Assembly: GCF_034676705.1 (NCBI RefSeq)
Contig: NZ_JAUCBS010000013.1
Location: 2,708,501 to 2,772,500 of the forward strand
Length of the DNA: 64,000 bases
From: Gemmobacter sp.
GTDB lineage: Bacteria > Pseudomonadota > Alphaproteobacteria > Rhodobacterales > Rhodobacteraceae
Direction: 5' to 3'
Part shown: positions 1 through 8,042 of the stretch, in pieces
Numbering within the stretch: position 1 is the first letter of the stretch
Layout: the number at the start of each line of letters is the position of its first letter
The notes under the pieces: model-generated
Databases searched by the model: none
The model's input: only the letters and a program-made list of their open reading frames with translations
Told to the model about the DNA's origin: nothing
Program-made: the position numbers and the translations under genes

Positions 1-849
1 GGATCGATGACGCCGATCTGGTTCGGATCGGCGATCAATTCGTTCGGCGTCAAGGAGTTGATGGAGGGCATCGGCCGGTTCGGCCCCGAGCCGCAGCCGC
101 AAAAGGCCGCCGAGCGCATGGTAGGGGCCGAGGAAACGCCGGTCACCGGCTTTGTCTTCAAGGTGCAGGCCAACATGGACCCCAAGCACCGCGACCGGGT
201 GGCCTTCGTCCGCCTGGCCTCGGGGCATTTCGAGCGGGGAATGAAGCTGCTGCATGTGCGCAGCAAAAAGCCGATGGCGGTGACGAACCCCGTGCTGTTC
301 CTAGCCGCCGACCGCGAGCTGACCGAGGAAGCCTGGGCCGGCGACATCATCGGCATTCCCAACCATGGGCAATTGCGCATCGGCGATGCGCTGACCGAAG
401 GCGAAGGGCTGCGCTTCACCGGCATCCCCAGTTTCGCGCCCGAACTGTTGCAGACCGTGCGCGCCACCGACCCGATGAAGGCCAAGCATCTGGAAAAGGC
501 CCTGATGCAGTTCGCCGAGGAAGGTGCTGCCAAGGTGTTCAAGCCGATGATCGGCTCGGGCTTCATCGTGGGCGTGGTCGGCGCGCTGCAATTCGATGTG
601 CTGGCCAGCCGAATCGAGATCGAATACGGCATCCCGGTGCGGTTCGAAGGATCGGGCTTCACCTCGGCCCGCTGGGTTTCCGGCCCCGAGGACGAGATGG
701 ACAAGCTGGTCAACGTCAACAAGCAGCATATCGCGGTGGACAATGACGGCGACACGGTGTTCCTGACCCGCCTGCAATGGGACATCGACCGCGTGATCCG
801 CGACTATCCGGCGCTGAAGCTGACCGCCACCAAGGAGATGATGGCGTGA
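1..849 (+). CDS. prfC: Peptide chain release factor 3 (C-terminal part, gene runs off the left edge)
   Basis: This is the translational GTPase that recycles RF1/RF2 from the ribosome after peptide release. About 282 residues are present against roughly 530 in the family, so the N-terminal GTPase domain lies outside the window and the reading frame is open to base 1. The visible start (TPIWFGSAINSFGV) matches the end of the RF3 G domain. It is followed by the beta-barrel domain II (VFKVQANMDPKHRDRVAFVRLASG) and domain III ending near RDYPALKLTATKEMM. The stop overlaps the start of the next gene (GTGA), so the two are probably translated together. The identification is secure; only the true start is unseen. 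Confidence 0.95.
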   Translation, partial: GSMTPIWFGSAINSFGVKELMEGIGRFGPEPQPQKAAERMVGAEETPVTGFVFKVQANMDPKHRDRVAFVRLASGHFERGMKLLHVRSKKPMAVTNPVLFLAADRELTEEAWAGDIIGIPNHGQLRIGDALTEGEGLRFTGIPSFAPELLQTVRATDPMKAKHLEKALMQFAEEGAAKVFKPMIGSGFIVGVVGALQFDVLASRIEIEYGIPVRFEGSGFTSARWVSGPEDEMDKLVNVNKQHIAVDNDGDTVFLTRLQWDIDRVIRDYPALKLTATKEMMA

Positions 850-1325
850 CCGCAATCCCCCGCGATCTGGTGGCAGAGGCGCTGGGGGTTTCGCCCGATG
901 CGCTGCCGCCCGGCGACCTGCCGGTTGCGCGGTTTGCCGAACGCTGGATGGGCTGGCTGCGCGCGACCCAAGGGGATGCGGCGCCGGAACAGCACCCGGA
1001 ATTCTGGACCTTTGCCCTGTTCGGGGCGCTGGCTGCCCGGGCACCGGATCTGTGCCTTGATGCCGTGCTGGCCAGCCTTGCCATTGCTACCACGCCGGAT
1101 GACGCCGCCCTGATCGCCGCGGGCCCGCTGGAGGATCTGCTTGCCGCCAGCGGCCCCGCGATCATCGGCCGGATCGAGACCGAAGCCGCCGCGCACCCCC
1201 GCCTGCGCTATGCCCTGACCGGGGTCTGGGCCGAAGGGTCGGCCGGAACCCCGCTGTGGCAGCGGATCGAGGCGGCGCGGCAGGGCCCGACGATCGACAG
1301 CGGTGCCCCGCTGCCCCCCGCCTGA
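846..1325 (+). CDS. DUF6869-like small protein coupled to prfC
   Basis: A 159-residue soluble protein. I chose the GTG that overlaps the prfC stop (GTGA) rather than an upstream ATG inside prfC, because similarity to known small alphaproteobacterial proteins begins there. The C-terminal half (AAGPLEDLLAASGPAIIGRIE, then RLRYALTGVW) has the pattern I associate with DUF6869, a family of unknown function. No signal peptide or membrane segment is visible. It overlaps the next gene by one base (TGATG), so prfC and the two genes after it look like one translationally coupled unit. Function unknown; the family assignment is from memory of the motif, not a search. Confidence 0.78.
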   Translation: MTAIPRDLVAEALGVSPDALPPGDLPVARFAERWMGWLRATQGDAAPEQHPEFWTFALFGALAARAPDLCLDAVLASLAIATTPDDAALIAAGPLEDLLAASGPAIIGRIETEAAAHPRLRYALTGVWAEGSAGTPLWQRIEAARQGPTIDSGAPLPPA

Positions 1326-1954
1326 TGCCCCGGGCGAACCGCGTTCAGCCCGATGGCGGTTTCCTTGCCGTTCCGCAGCGCGGGCAGTTCACCGGCAATC
1401 GCGGCATCCTGCATGACGCGGCGGGCGACATGGGCCGCGCCCGGTGGAAACATCGCAGCTGGATCACCTGCACCATCCGGCCCCGCCCCGGCCGCCCTGC
1501 CCTGCCGATGGCGGCGCCGGGCCATTATACCCCACTGTTCTTTCTGGACGAGGCGGTGGCCTGCGCCGCCGGGCACCGCCCTTGCGCGGAATGCCGCAAT
1601 CCGGCCTACAAGGCGTTCAAGGCCGCCTGGGTGCAGGCCTTTGGCGGCGCGCCTTCCGCGCGCGACATCGACGCCGCGCTGCATGCCACCCGGATAGATC
1701 CGGCAACCCGCAACCAGCGCCGGTATCTACACAGTGCGCCGGACCTGCCGACCGGCGCCTTCATCCTGCTGGAGGGGCAGCCGCACCTGATATGCGACGG
1801 TTCCGCCCTGCCCTATGGCCCGGCGGGCTATGCGGCCCCGCGCCCATTGCCCCGAACCGACGTCACGGTGCTGACCCCTGCGCCCCTGATCGCGGTCATG
1901 CAGGCCGGCTGGCGCCCGGTCATTGCCGCACAGCACGACCGGCCCGGCTGGTAG
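1325..1954 (+). CDS. Conserved hypothetical protein with an Ada-like Cys motif
   Basis: 209 residues starting at the ATG that overlaps the previous stop. The striking element is CAAGHRPCAECR around residue 80. It resembles the metal-binding turn of the Ada/AdaA methyl-phosphotriester domain (AGYRPCxRCRP), where cysteines hold zinc. The upstream segment (GHYTPLFFLDEAVACAAGHRPC) also fits the Ada pattern of a strand, an aromatic position and then the Cys pair. No AraC-type helix-turn-helix or methyltransferase domain follows, so this is not Ada itself. It may be a free-standing metal-binding fold; function unknown. It is the last gene of the coupled prfC unit and converges on a TPR gene. Confidence 0.75.
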   Translation: MPRANRVQPDGGFLAVPQRGQFTGNRGILHDAAGDMGRARWKHRSWITCTIRPRPGRPALPMAAPGHYTPLFFLDEAVACAAGHRPCAECRNPAYKAFKAAWVQAFGGAPSARDIDAALHATRIDPATRNQRRYLHSAPDLPTGAFILLEGQPHLICDGSALPYGPAGYAAPRPLPRTDVTVLTPAPLIAVMQAGWRPVIAAQHDRPGW

Positions 1955-1993
1955 CACCGGGACCACAAGGGAGCGCGACCCCGCCATGACGCC

Positions 1994-2027
1994 GCGCCCT
2001 TTCACCTTTCTGCAAATACCCATTCCG
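1994..2027 (-). repeat. Degenerate copy of the GGGTATTT 3' module
   Basis: Read on the minus strand, just after the TPR gene stop, the sequence gives GGGTATTT followed by a purine-rich tail with AGAAAGG and GAAAGGG. This matches the end of the two dispersed intergenic modules described elsewhere in the window, but it lacks their strong paired hairpins. It lies between two convergent genes and may contribute to termination. Confidence 0.4.
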
Positions 2028-2050
2028 CACGCGTCACACGCACCAACGCC

Positions 2051-3361
2051 TCAGCCCTCGCGCAGCGCCACCGCCCGGCGCAGGAAGCCGCGGTTCACCG
2101 GCGAATGCGGCCGCGTTGTCAGCCGTTCGCGGGCCAGCGCCTCGGCCAGGCCCGGCATCCGGCCGCGGATCGCCGCTTCGGTCAGGGTCCAGTCGATCAC
2201 GTCGCGCTGGGCATGGCTGCCGCCAAACCCGCCCGAGATATGGCGCGCCTGCATCAGCCGATCGGCAGCCGTCGCATGGTCGCCGCGGCGAAAGGCGATC
2301 ATCCCATCGATCAGCGGCAGGCCATAGCGGCGCATCCACTGCGCCGCCTCGCTGTCGCCCTCTGCCCCGGCCAGCAGGCGCGTCGCGCGGTCGAACCGGC
2401 CGGCGCCCAGATGCGCCATGGCGGCATGCATGTCGTTGAAGGCGTAATAGCCCGGCGCCTCATGCACCTCCCACTTGTCGGACAGCTCGTCCCAGCGGTT
2501 GCCCACATCGGCGCCCTGCATTTCCAGCCGCCACAGCAGCGCCGCCCCGTCGGCCAGGCACAGCGCCAGGCCAAGGCCCCCGCGCCGCACCGGGCCGTCA
2601 TACAGCCGCAGCGCCCCGGCGATATCATCGGTTTCCACATGGCACAGCGCGCGGTGCCACCAGTTGTGGACCTGAAGGTTGTCGTCGTCGGACGCCCACC
2701 ACGGTTCGCGCGCGGCCATCCAGCCCAGGCCATCCTGCGGCCGGCCCATCATTTCCATGACATGGGCGACGGCATGATGCGCCCAGGAATCGCGCGGGTC
2801 GCGGTCCACCGCCTCGCGGCCCAGATCCTCGGCCTGGGCATAATCCCCCGCCTCCTCGAAACCGAAGGCGGCCATCCCCATCACCCAGCTTTCGCCGGGC
2901 ACCTCGCGCCACTGCGGCAGCACCCGCGCCACCCGGTCGCGCAAGCTGCGGGCATTGGCGGTGAAAAAGTCGATCAGATGCCCCGATTGCAGCGCCAGCA
3001 GGTCGTGCGGCGCCTCGGCCTGCCAGCGTTCCAGAAGGATCGCCGCCTCGGACCAGTTGCCCTCCAGCAGGCGGGCCAGCGCCGCGCCATGCGCCGCCTC
3101 GCGCGCGCCGCCAGGCAGGGCGGCGGCCCGCGCCACAAAGTCCCGCGCCATGGCCGTGGCGCCGGGTTCGGTCGCCAGCGCGTAAAGCCAGCCCTTGGCG
3201 AGCCACAGCATGGCGCACTCCGGGCTATCGGCGATGCCGCGGTCCAATGCCGCGATGGGATCACCATGATAGGTGGCATAGGCGCGCAACCCGTCGTCGA
3301 ACGCCATGGCCGCGGTTGCACTGGCCCCTGCCAGCGGATTGCCCTGAAGATCGCGCATCAT
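2051..3361 (-). CDS. Tetratricopeptide repeat protein, TTC38-like
   Basis: 436 residues, predicted cytoplasmic, built of helical repeats. The start MMRDLQGNPLAGASATAAMAFDDGLRAY and the internal HNWWHRALCHVE are typical of the TTC38 (tetratricopeptide repeat 38) family; HAVAHVMEMMGRPQDGLGWM and ALARLLEGNWSEAAILLERW are clear TPR-like helices. The frame is open 30 codons further upstream, but an AAGGGG ribosome site sits just before the paired ATGs near residue 1 of this call, so I start there. Members occur in bacteria and animals without an established biochemical role; protein-protein interaction is the usual inference. It converges with the prfC unit. Confidence 0.88.
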   Translation of the reverse strand: MMRDLQGNPLAGASATAAMAFDDGLRAYATYHGDPIAALDRGIADSPECAMLWLAKGWLYALATEPGATAMARDFVARAAALPGGAREAAHGAALARLLEGNWSEAAILLERWQAEAPHDLLALQSGHLIDFFTANARSLRDRVARVLPQWREVPGESWVMGMAAFGFEEAGDYAQAEDLGREAVDRDPRDSWAHHAVAHVMEMMGRPQDGLGWMAAREPWWASDDDNLQVHNWWHRALCHVETDDIAGALRLYDGPVRRGGLGLALCLADGAALLWRLEMQGADVGNRWDELSDKWEVHEAPGYYAFNDMHAAMAHLGAGRFDRATRLLAGAEGDSEAAQWMRRYGLPLIDGMIAFRRGDHATAADRLMQARHISGGFGGSHAQRDVIDWTLTEAAIRGRMPGLAEALARERLTTRPHSPVNRGFLRRAVALREG

Positions 3362-3501
3362 CGCCCCTTTGCTGCCGGCCCGCCCGCAGCATGGCACCCC
3401 GCCCCCCGAAAGGTCAACGCCGCTGCCGCCCCCGCAGCCCGCCTCCGACAACCCAGGTCCCCTTGACCACCCCGCCCCGATCTGCGAACCATGCCCCGGC
3501 C

Positions 3502-3577
3502 GGGCCTGTAGCTCAATGGTCAGAGCAGGGCGCTCATAACGCCTTGGTTGGGGGTTCGAGTCCCTCCGGGCCTACCA
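3502..3577 (+). tRNA. tRNA with CAT anticodon, probably tRNA-Ile2 (lysidine type)
   Basis: A 76-base cloverleaf with encoded CCA. The acceptor stem GGGCCTG pairs with CGGGCCT (two wobbles), the anticodon stem GGGCG/CGCCT carries loop CTCATAA, and the T arm is GGGGG-TTCGAGT-CCCTC. The short D loop (AATGGTCAGAG) and the TTGGTTG stretch after the anticodon stem resemble bacterial tRNA-Ile2, whose C34 is modified to lysidine by TilS, more than elongator tRNA-Met. The anticodon alone cannot distinguish the two. The CAT anticodon is read directly; the Ile2 assignment is inference. A weak TTGACC box lies about 25 bases upstream. Confidence 0.95.
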
Positions 3578-4147
3578 AACTCATCTCCATTGTCGTTCGG
3601 CGCGTAAACGCCGACTTTTCGGCAAAAGTCGGGAATTCGGCCCCTCGGCCGCACCCGACGCCGTTTCGGGCGAGTTGGCGCCGAGGGTAGGGATCGGGTT
3701 TGCCACCACAGGGATTCGCGGCCATCAGCTTCTTCAAGACGGTGCAGACTGAGGGCTAAGTGAGGACCCGTGACCATGTTCCTAGCCCCGCATGGTTCCT
3801 CAACACACACAGCGCCGGCCTGGTGTTCGAAACCTGATGCAAGTTACCTTTGACTGCTTGGAGCCTATCCGCGACGTTCCGGCGCCACGCAGTAGGGCGA
3901 AGCCCCTCGCAGGTGCGGAGACGAGGTCGGCCCATACCGGCCAGTCGAGCCTCCCGGCACACGCATCCGAAGCGGCCACTTGATCCGGCCGCAGCGCGAG
4001 GCACGTGAGCCCACCTGCATCAGTCGTGCGGGGCGTAGTCCGAGGCTTGGTGCAGGCACGAGGGGGGAGCCGCCGTTCGCTTCTCAGATGAAATAGCCAC
4101 ATAGTGTGGGCGGAGGCGGACAAGAGAATTGCGTGCTGGCTGTGTCT
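3578..4147. other. 570-bp stretch with hairpins but no recognisable gene
   Basis: No frame here gives a protein I can recognise, and the short frames lack ribosome sites. The first 120 bases are rich in inverted repeats: CGGCG/CGCCG around a CGTAAA loop near 3598, CCGACTTTT/AAAAGTCGG at 3611-3632 with a 4-base loop, and CCTCGGC/GCCGAGG spanning roughly 3644-3688. The first two could terminate the tRNA transcript. The remainder to the IS3 end is GC-average sequence without coding character and may be decayed mobile DNA next to a tRNA. I found no copy of the tRNA 3' end further right that would mark an attachment site. Confidence 0.5.
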
Positions 4148-4842
4148 GAATGAGCTACTGCCCGATCTTTGGACAGATTTCCGTGTGAGTTAAGCTACTT
4201 CCTGCACCTGCTGATCGGTTTCGATGGTGTTGAAGTAGACTACGGCGGGCGGCTGTCCGCCATGGGCCGTGTGTGGGCGATGGTCGTTGTAAAAGGTGAT
4301 CCAGCGCCCGATGCCAGCCTTGGCCTGTGATCCGGTTTCCCAGGCGTGCAGGTAGACGCATTCATACTTCGGAGAGCGCCACAGGCGTTCGATGAAGATG
4401 TTGTCGAGACAGCGCCCCTTGCCGTCCATCGAGATCCGGGTGCCGATCCGTTTCAGCCGGTCGGTCCAGGCGAAGGACGTGAACTGGCTACCTTGATCGG
4501 TATTCATGATCTCGGGCGGACCGAAGCGGTGGATAGCCTCTTTCAAGGCCTCGACGCAGAAGTCCGCCTCCAGCGTGTTGGAGATGCGCCAGGCCATCAC
4601 CTTCCGCGTGAACCAGTCCATGACCGCCACCAGGTAGAGGAAGCCCTTTCGCATGGGCAGATAGGTGATGTCGGCGCACCAGACCTGGTTGGGCCGCTCC
4701 AAGAGCCCCTCCCAGCCTGCGTCGTCGTCGCCGACCAGAATCGCGTCAGACAAAAGGAGTTTGATGTCCTCACCGTCTTCTCTCAACCAGTGTTTCTTCG
4801 CCTTGGGATTTCGGCTCCGTGGCACGAGGAGCCCTTCGACTG
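4148..4842 (-). mobile_element. IS3-family remnant, cut on its right by an IS5 insertion
   Basis: The left end is put near 4148, where TGAATGAGCTACTGCCC and a downstream TTTGGACAGATTT have the look of an IS3-type terminal repeat. This outer boundary is approximate. The element retains the 3' part of its orfB, and the 5' part and orfA are missing at the junction with the IS903-type element. No second end of this IS3 type occurs to the right, so the other side has been lost. Confidence 0.65.
4190..4842 (-). pseudogene. IS3 transposase orfB, 5'-truncated
   Basis: This is the DDE integrase-type catalytic part of an IS3-family transposase. The three acidic motifs can be read in order: WCADITYLPM (first Asp), IMNTDQGSQFTS (second Asp) and LDNIFIERLW (Glu). 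The C-terminal signature is FYNDHRPHTAHGG. Upstream of RPNQVWCAD the sequence no longer resembles orfB, and the frame runs straight into the neighbouring IS, so the N-terminal half is missing or rearranged. With no orfA partner it cannot be a functional transposase. It belongs to a different IS3 lineage from the copy at about 6-7 kb. Confidence 0.8.
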
Positions 4843-5892
4843 GACTCTGTTGCACAAATCGGCTGCTGACTGTCCTTCCCCTTTCCCTGGGCAGACTTAT
4901 CCCGCGACCTCTGTGACGGGGATGCCGAGCGCGGTGAAGCCATTGAGCACGGCAACCCTGACCTGGAACTCCGCAACCTGACGGTCGAAGTCTCGGGCGG
5001 ACAGGCGCTGACCCAGCAGCTTGACGCAGTGCATCTTGGTTTCGGCGCGGCTTCGGCGGTGATAGCCGCTCCATCGTCGCCAGATGGTCCGCCCGACGCG
5101 CTTCGATGTGCGCAGGATTTCGTTGCGCGCGACAGCACCGGGGGTGTCTGGCTTCCAGGGCTTGGCGTTCTTGCGGGGCGGTATGATCGCCGCCGCGCCA
5201 CGGGCCGCGATGGCGTCATGGCACTTGCGGGTGTCGAAGGCGCCGTCGGCGGTGACAGTGGCGATCTCCTGCTCGGGAGGGATCTGGCCCAGCAGTTCGG
5301 GCAGCATGGGCGCGTCGCCCACGTCGCTGGTGGTGAACTCGGCCGCCCGGATTTCTAGGGATTTCTCGTCGATCCCGATGTGGATCTTGCGCCAAACCCG
5401 GCGTTTGGTGCCTCCATGCTTGCGGGCGTTCCATTCCCCTTCGCCCTCGACCTTGATCCCGGTGCTGTCCACCAGCAGGTGCAACGGGCCGTTGGAACCC
5501 CGGTAGGGAATGTTCACCTTCAACGCCTTCTGGCGGCGGCTGAGCGTGCTGAAGTCGGGCACGGCCCAGTCCAGGCCGATCAGGCGCAGGAGGCTCTCAA
5601 CAAACCCGGTTGTCTGTCGAAGCGCCATGCCGAACAGAACCTTCATCGTCAGGCAGGTTTGGATGGCGGCATCACCATAGGCGGGCTGCCGCCCGCGCTT
5701 GCCGGTCGGTGCGGCTTCCCATGTCATGGCGGGATCGAACCAGATCGTCAGCGAGCCGCGGCGCTTCAGCGCTTCATTGTAGGCCGGCCAGTTCCTGGTC
5801 TTGTAGGTCGGAGGTGTCGGTCTGCTCATGCCTCACAGCTACCATGCTGGATTCACGAGATGAATCCCTCACAGGATTTGTGCAACAGAGCC
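4843..5892 (-). mobile_element. IS5-family element (IS903 group), 1050 bp
   Basis: The ends are near-perfect 18-base inverted repeats: GACTCTGTTGCACAAATC on the left, and on the right GGCTCTGTTGCACAAATC when read inward. These are typical of the IS903 group. Between them lies a single intact transposase gene on the minus strand. The nine bases flanking each side (CTTCGACTG on the left, AGACGACAT on the right) do not match. The target duplication expected for IS903-type elements is therefore absent, implying a deletion or recombination after insertion. The left neighbour is an IS3 orfB remnant, the right neighbour a different IS3. Confidence 0.9.
4897..5829 (-). CDS. IS5-family (IS903 group) transposase
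   Basis: 310 residues, full length for the group. The N-terminus (YKTRNWPAYNEALKRRGSLTIWFD) is the standard IS903-group opening. LLVDSTGIKVEGEGEWNARK carries the first catalytic Asp, IATVTADGAFDTRKCH the second, and the C-terminal YHRRSRAETKMHCVKLLG the Glu of the DDE site. All three motifs are intact, so the enzyme could be active. It lies wholly inside the 1050-bp element with its start about 60 bases from the right inverted repeat. Confidence 0.93.
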   Translation of the reverse strand: MSRPTPPTYKTRNWPAYNEALKRRGSLTIWFDPAMTWEAAPTGKRGRQPAYGDAAIQTCLTMKVLFGMALRQTTGFVESLLRLIGLDWAVPDFSTLSRRQKALKVNIPYRGSNGPLHLLVDSTGIKVEGEGEWNARKHGGTKRRVWRKIHIGIDEKSLEIRAAEFTTSDVGDAPMLPELLGQIPPEQEIATVTADGAFDTRKCHDAIAARGAAAIIPPRKNAKPWKPDTPGAVARNEILRTSKRVGRTIWRRWSGYHRRSRAETKMHCVKLLGQRLSARDFDRQVAEFQVRVAVLNGFTALGIPVTEVAG

Positions 5893-5899
5893 AGACGAC

Positions 5900-6163
5900 A
5901 TGAGGAAAAGCCGCTTCACCGAGGCGCAAATCATCGGGATGATCAAAGAGCAGGAGGCAGGTTTGCCGACCTCCGAGTTGTGTCGGAAGCACGGGCTGAG
6001 CCCCGCGACCTTCTACAAGCTGAAGGCCAAGTATGGCGGGATGGACCTGTCCGACGCCAAGCGGCTGAAGCAGCTCGAGGATGAGAATGCGAAGCTCAAG
6101 CGCCTGCTGGCGGATACCATGCTCGACAATGTGGTTCTGAAGGATCTGCTGGGAAAACCCTGA
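5900..6163 (+). CDS. IS3 (IS407 group) orfA, helix-turn-helix protein
   Basis: 87 residues. FTEAQIIGMIKEQEAGLPTS followed by LCRKHGLSPATFYKLKAKYGG is the HTH that binds the element ends, and a leucine-zipper-like helix (LKQLEDENAKLKRLLADTMLD) follows for multimerisation. It is full length for the group. orfB lies in the -1 frame. The GGGAAAACCC near the end of orfA is a plausible slip site for the programmed frameshift that makes the OrfAB transposase. Only seven bases separate its ATG from the neighbouring IS5 element, so its native promoter and terminal repeat are gone. Confidence 0.9.
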   Translation: MRKSRFTEAQIIGMIKEQEAGLPTSELCRKHGLSPATFYKLKAKYGGMDLSDAKRLKQLEDENAKLKRLLADTMLDNVVLKDLLGKP

Positions 6164-6171
6164 CGACGCCG

Positions 6172-7053
6172 ATGCAACGGCGGGAGGCAGTGCTGCGGGC
6201 GCTGAAGGGTCATCCGATCTCTCAACGCCGGGCCTGCGTCCTGATCGGTGTCGATCCGAAGACGGTGCGGCGTGACAGGCCGCCCGATAACCCGGAAATC
6301 CGTGAGGAGATGCACAGGATCGCCGAGAAGCGTCGTCGCTTCGGGTATCGGCGTGTGGGCATCATGCTGGAGCGCAAGGGCATGATCATGAACGAAAAGA
6401 AGCTCTACCGGATTTACCGGGAAGAGGGCTTGTCGGTGCACCGACGACGGGGGCGCAAACGGGCGCGGGGCAGCCGCACGCCAATGCCGGTGCCGCTGCG
6501 GCCGAACCAGCGCTGGTCGCTGGACTTCCTGTCCGACACGTTCGGGACCTGCCGCAAGTTCCGCATCCTGGCCGTGAACGACGATTGCTGCCGCGAGAAC
6601 CTCGCGCTGATCGCCGACACCAGCATCTCGGGGGCTCGGGTGGCGCGGGAACTGGATGCGCTGGTCAGGATTTACGGCAAGCCCGCTTGCATCGTCAGCG
6701 ACAACGGGACCGAGTTCACCAGCAAGGCCATCCTGAAGTGGGCCAACGAGAACGGCGTCGAATGGCACTACATCGACCCGGGCAGGCCGCAGCAGAACGG
6801 CTTTATCGAGTCCTTCAATGGAAGCCTGCGCGACGAATGCCTCAATGAGGAAATCTTCGACAGCCTCGCCGATGCCCGCCGAAAGTTGGCGATCTGGCGC
6901 TATGACTACAACAACGTCAGGCCGCATTCATCGCTGGGTAACAGAACACCAGCAGAAGCGCGCCGGACGCTTGAGCACTCTGAGGGCTCCGCCCCCGGCG
7001 CGCTTGCCCAACCTGAAACCGACCACTATCAAACCCAAGGACTCTCGTTATGA
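6172..7053 (+). CDS. IS3 (IS407 group) orfB, DDE transposase
   Basis: 293 residues from the ATG; in the fusion product the frame begins some 30 bases earlier in the orfA overlap (TLTTPMQRREAV). It contains the HTH_21-like segment (EMHRIAEKRRRFGYRRVG). The rve integrase core follows: WSLDFLSDTF (Asp), IVSDNGTEFTSKAI (Asp) and QNGFIESFNGSLRDECLN (Glu), then the C-terminal YNNVRPHSSLGNRTP. All catalytic residues are present and no internal stop was seen, so the transposase looks intact although the element has lost its left end. Confidence 0.92.
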   Translation: MQRREAVLRALKGHPISQRRACVLIGVDPKTVRRDRPPDNPEIREEMHRIAEKRRRFGYRRVGIMLERKGMIMNEKKLYRIYREEGLSVHRRRGRKRARGSRTPMPVPLRPNQRWSLDFLSDTFGTCRKFRILAVNDDCCRENLALIADTSISGARVARELDALVRIYGKPACIVSDNGTEFTSKAILKWANENGVEWHYIDPGRPQQNGFIESFNGSLRDECLNEEIFDSLADARRKLAIWRYDYNNVRPHSSLGNRTPAEARRTLEHSEGSAPGALAQPETDHYQTQGLSL

Positions 7054-7079
7054 ACGAGGGACGACCGGGGGGCAGGTCA

Positions 7080-7251
7080 GCCGCCTAGCACACGCCGGTC
7101 GTCGACGCGGGGCTTGCCATGGCTCTTGGGAAGGAACGGCTTCAGGCGCTCCATTTGCGCCTCGGACAGCAACTAAAGGTTGCTCATCGGTCAGTCTCCT
7201 TGCCGAGGCTGAATCACCCGAACCGCCCGAAATCAATGGGGACAGAGCCTA
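7080..7251 (-). mobile_element. Fragment of an IS5-family (IS427-type) element, 5' end of transposase only
   Basis: About 170 bases are clearly related to the 5' end of the complete element immediately to the right. Shared blocks include ACACGCCGGTCGTCGACGCG, CTTGCCATGGCTCTTGGG, AAGGTTGCTCAT and CAGTCTCCTTGC. Numerous substitutions show that it is a relative, not a duplication of that copy. It ends at the same CCTAGG terminal sequence (7248-7253). The left side is cut off by the IS3 element. No usable ORF remains. Confidence 0.75.
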
Positions 7252-7272
7252 GGATCAGGACTCGTTCTCGCT

Positions 7273-7719
7273 TCATAGCCAGAACATGACGGTAGCGGCG
7301 AGGACGATGGCGGATAGGAAGACCTTCGGGCACCGGTCGTATCGCGTTGCGACCCGTCGCCAGTCCTTGAGCCGCCCGAACATGATCTCGATCCGGTTAC
7401 GGCGTTTGTAGCGGCGCTTGTCATGCTTGACGGGTTTGCCGCGTGACTTCCGGCCGGGGATGCAGGGCTTTATCCCTTTGTCTCTCAACGCTTCCCTGAA
7501 CCAGTCGGCGTCATGGTCCCGGTCGGCCAGCAACCACTCCGCCTTTGGCAGGCTGCCCAGCAGGGCCGCCGCACCCGTGTAGTCGCTGACCTGGCCTGCG
7601 GTCATGAAGAAGCGGATCGGCCGACCGTCGGCGTCGGCGACGGCGTGCAGCTTGGTGTTCATGCCGCCCTTGGTTCGGCCGATCAGACGGCCCCTTTGGT
7701 CGCCCGGCCCCCCCTTTTC
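7273..7719 (-). CDS. IS427-type transposase, downstream frame (orfB)
   Basis: This is the C-terminal catalytic part. It contains IGRTKGGMNTKLHAVADADGRP, then LLADRDHDADWFREALRDKGIKPC (second Asp region) and YKRRNRIEIMFGRLKDWRR (the Y-2-R-3-E-6-K-type signature with the Glu), ending in a hydrophobic tail. The frame is joined to the upstream ORF by slippage at an AAAAGGGGGGG run on the minus strand (C7T4 at 7708-7718 on the plus strand). I place its effective start at that run; the frame stays open further upstream but there is no independent start signal. Confidence 0.85.
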   Translation of the reverse strand, partial: EKGGPGDQRGRLIGRTKGGMNTKLHAVADADGRPIRFFMTAGQVSDYTGAAALLGSLPKAEWLLADRDHDADWFREALRDKGIKPCIPGRKSRGKPVKHDKRRYKRRNRIEIMFGRLKDWRRVATRYDRCPKVFLSAIVLAATVMFWL

Positions 7720-8042
7720 GACCGCAGGCTGGTCGCCGTGCGGTGTGCCTTGAGATAGGTCGCGTCGATCATCACCGTCTTCGGAACGGCGGCTTCGGCA
7801 GCCAGCCCGTCCATCATCCGGGCGAACACCCCCTTGTCGCTCCACCGCTTCCACCGGTTGTAGAGGGTCTTCGGCGGGCCATATTCCTTCGGCGCATCGC
7901 GCCACCGCAAGCCATTGCGATTGATGAAGATTATCCCGCTCAACACACGCCGGTCATCGACGCGCGGCTTGCCATGGCTCTTGGGGAAGAAGGGCTGCAG
8001 CCGCGCCATCTGCGCGTCGGTCAGCCAGAAAAGGTTGCTCAT
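7683..8042 (-). CDS. IS427-type transposase, upstream frame (orfA)
   Basis: 119 residues. LTDAQMARLQPFFPKSHGKPRVDDRRVLSGI is the DUF4096-like N-terminal domain of IS5 transposases, and VMIDATYLKAHRTATSLRSKRGG brings the first catalytic Asp. The frame stops at the slippery A4G7 run and needs a programmed frameshift to reach the rest of the catalytic core. Its start codon lies 62 bases inside the right terminal repeat, preceded by an AAGGAGAC-like ribosome site. Confidence 0.88.
   Translation of the reverse strand: MSNLFWLTDAQMARLQPFFPKSHGKPRVDDRRVLSGIIFINRNGLRWRDAPKEYGPPKTLYNRWKRWSDKGVFARMMDGLAAEAAVPKTVMIDATYLKAHRTATSLRSKRGGRATKGAV

Larger units (their letters stand above)
5893..7079 (+). mobile_element. 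IS3-family element (IS407 group), left end missing
   Basis: orfA and orfB are both present on the plus strand. The right terminal repeat reads TGACCTGCCCCCCGGT inward from 7079, a typical IS407-group end. On the left, orfA starts only seven bases after the IS5 element and no matching terminal repeat exists, so the left tip was removed. The element may supply transposase in trans but should not move by itself. On its right it abuts a fragment of an IS5-family element, into which it apparently inserted. Confidence 0.85.

Noticed and set aside
3502..3577. Attachment-site duplication of the tRNA 3' end
   Set aside because: I looked for the TTCGAGTCCCTCCGGGCC segment between 3.6 and 14 kb and found no second copy, so no att pair is claimed.
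3520..3810. Minus-strand frames across the tRNA (…GRPGGTRTPNQG…)
   Set aside because: This peptide is a common artefact of translating a tRNA gene's reverse complement; the cloverleaf explains the sequence.
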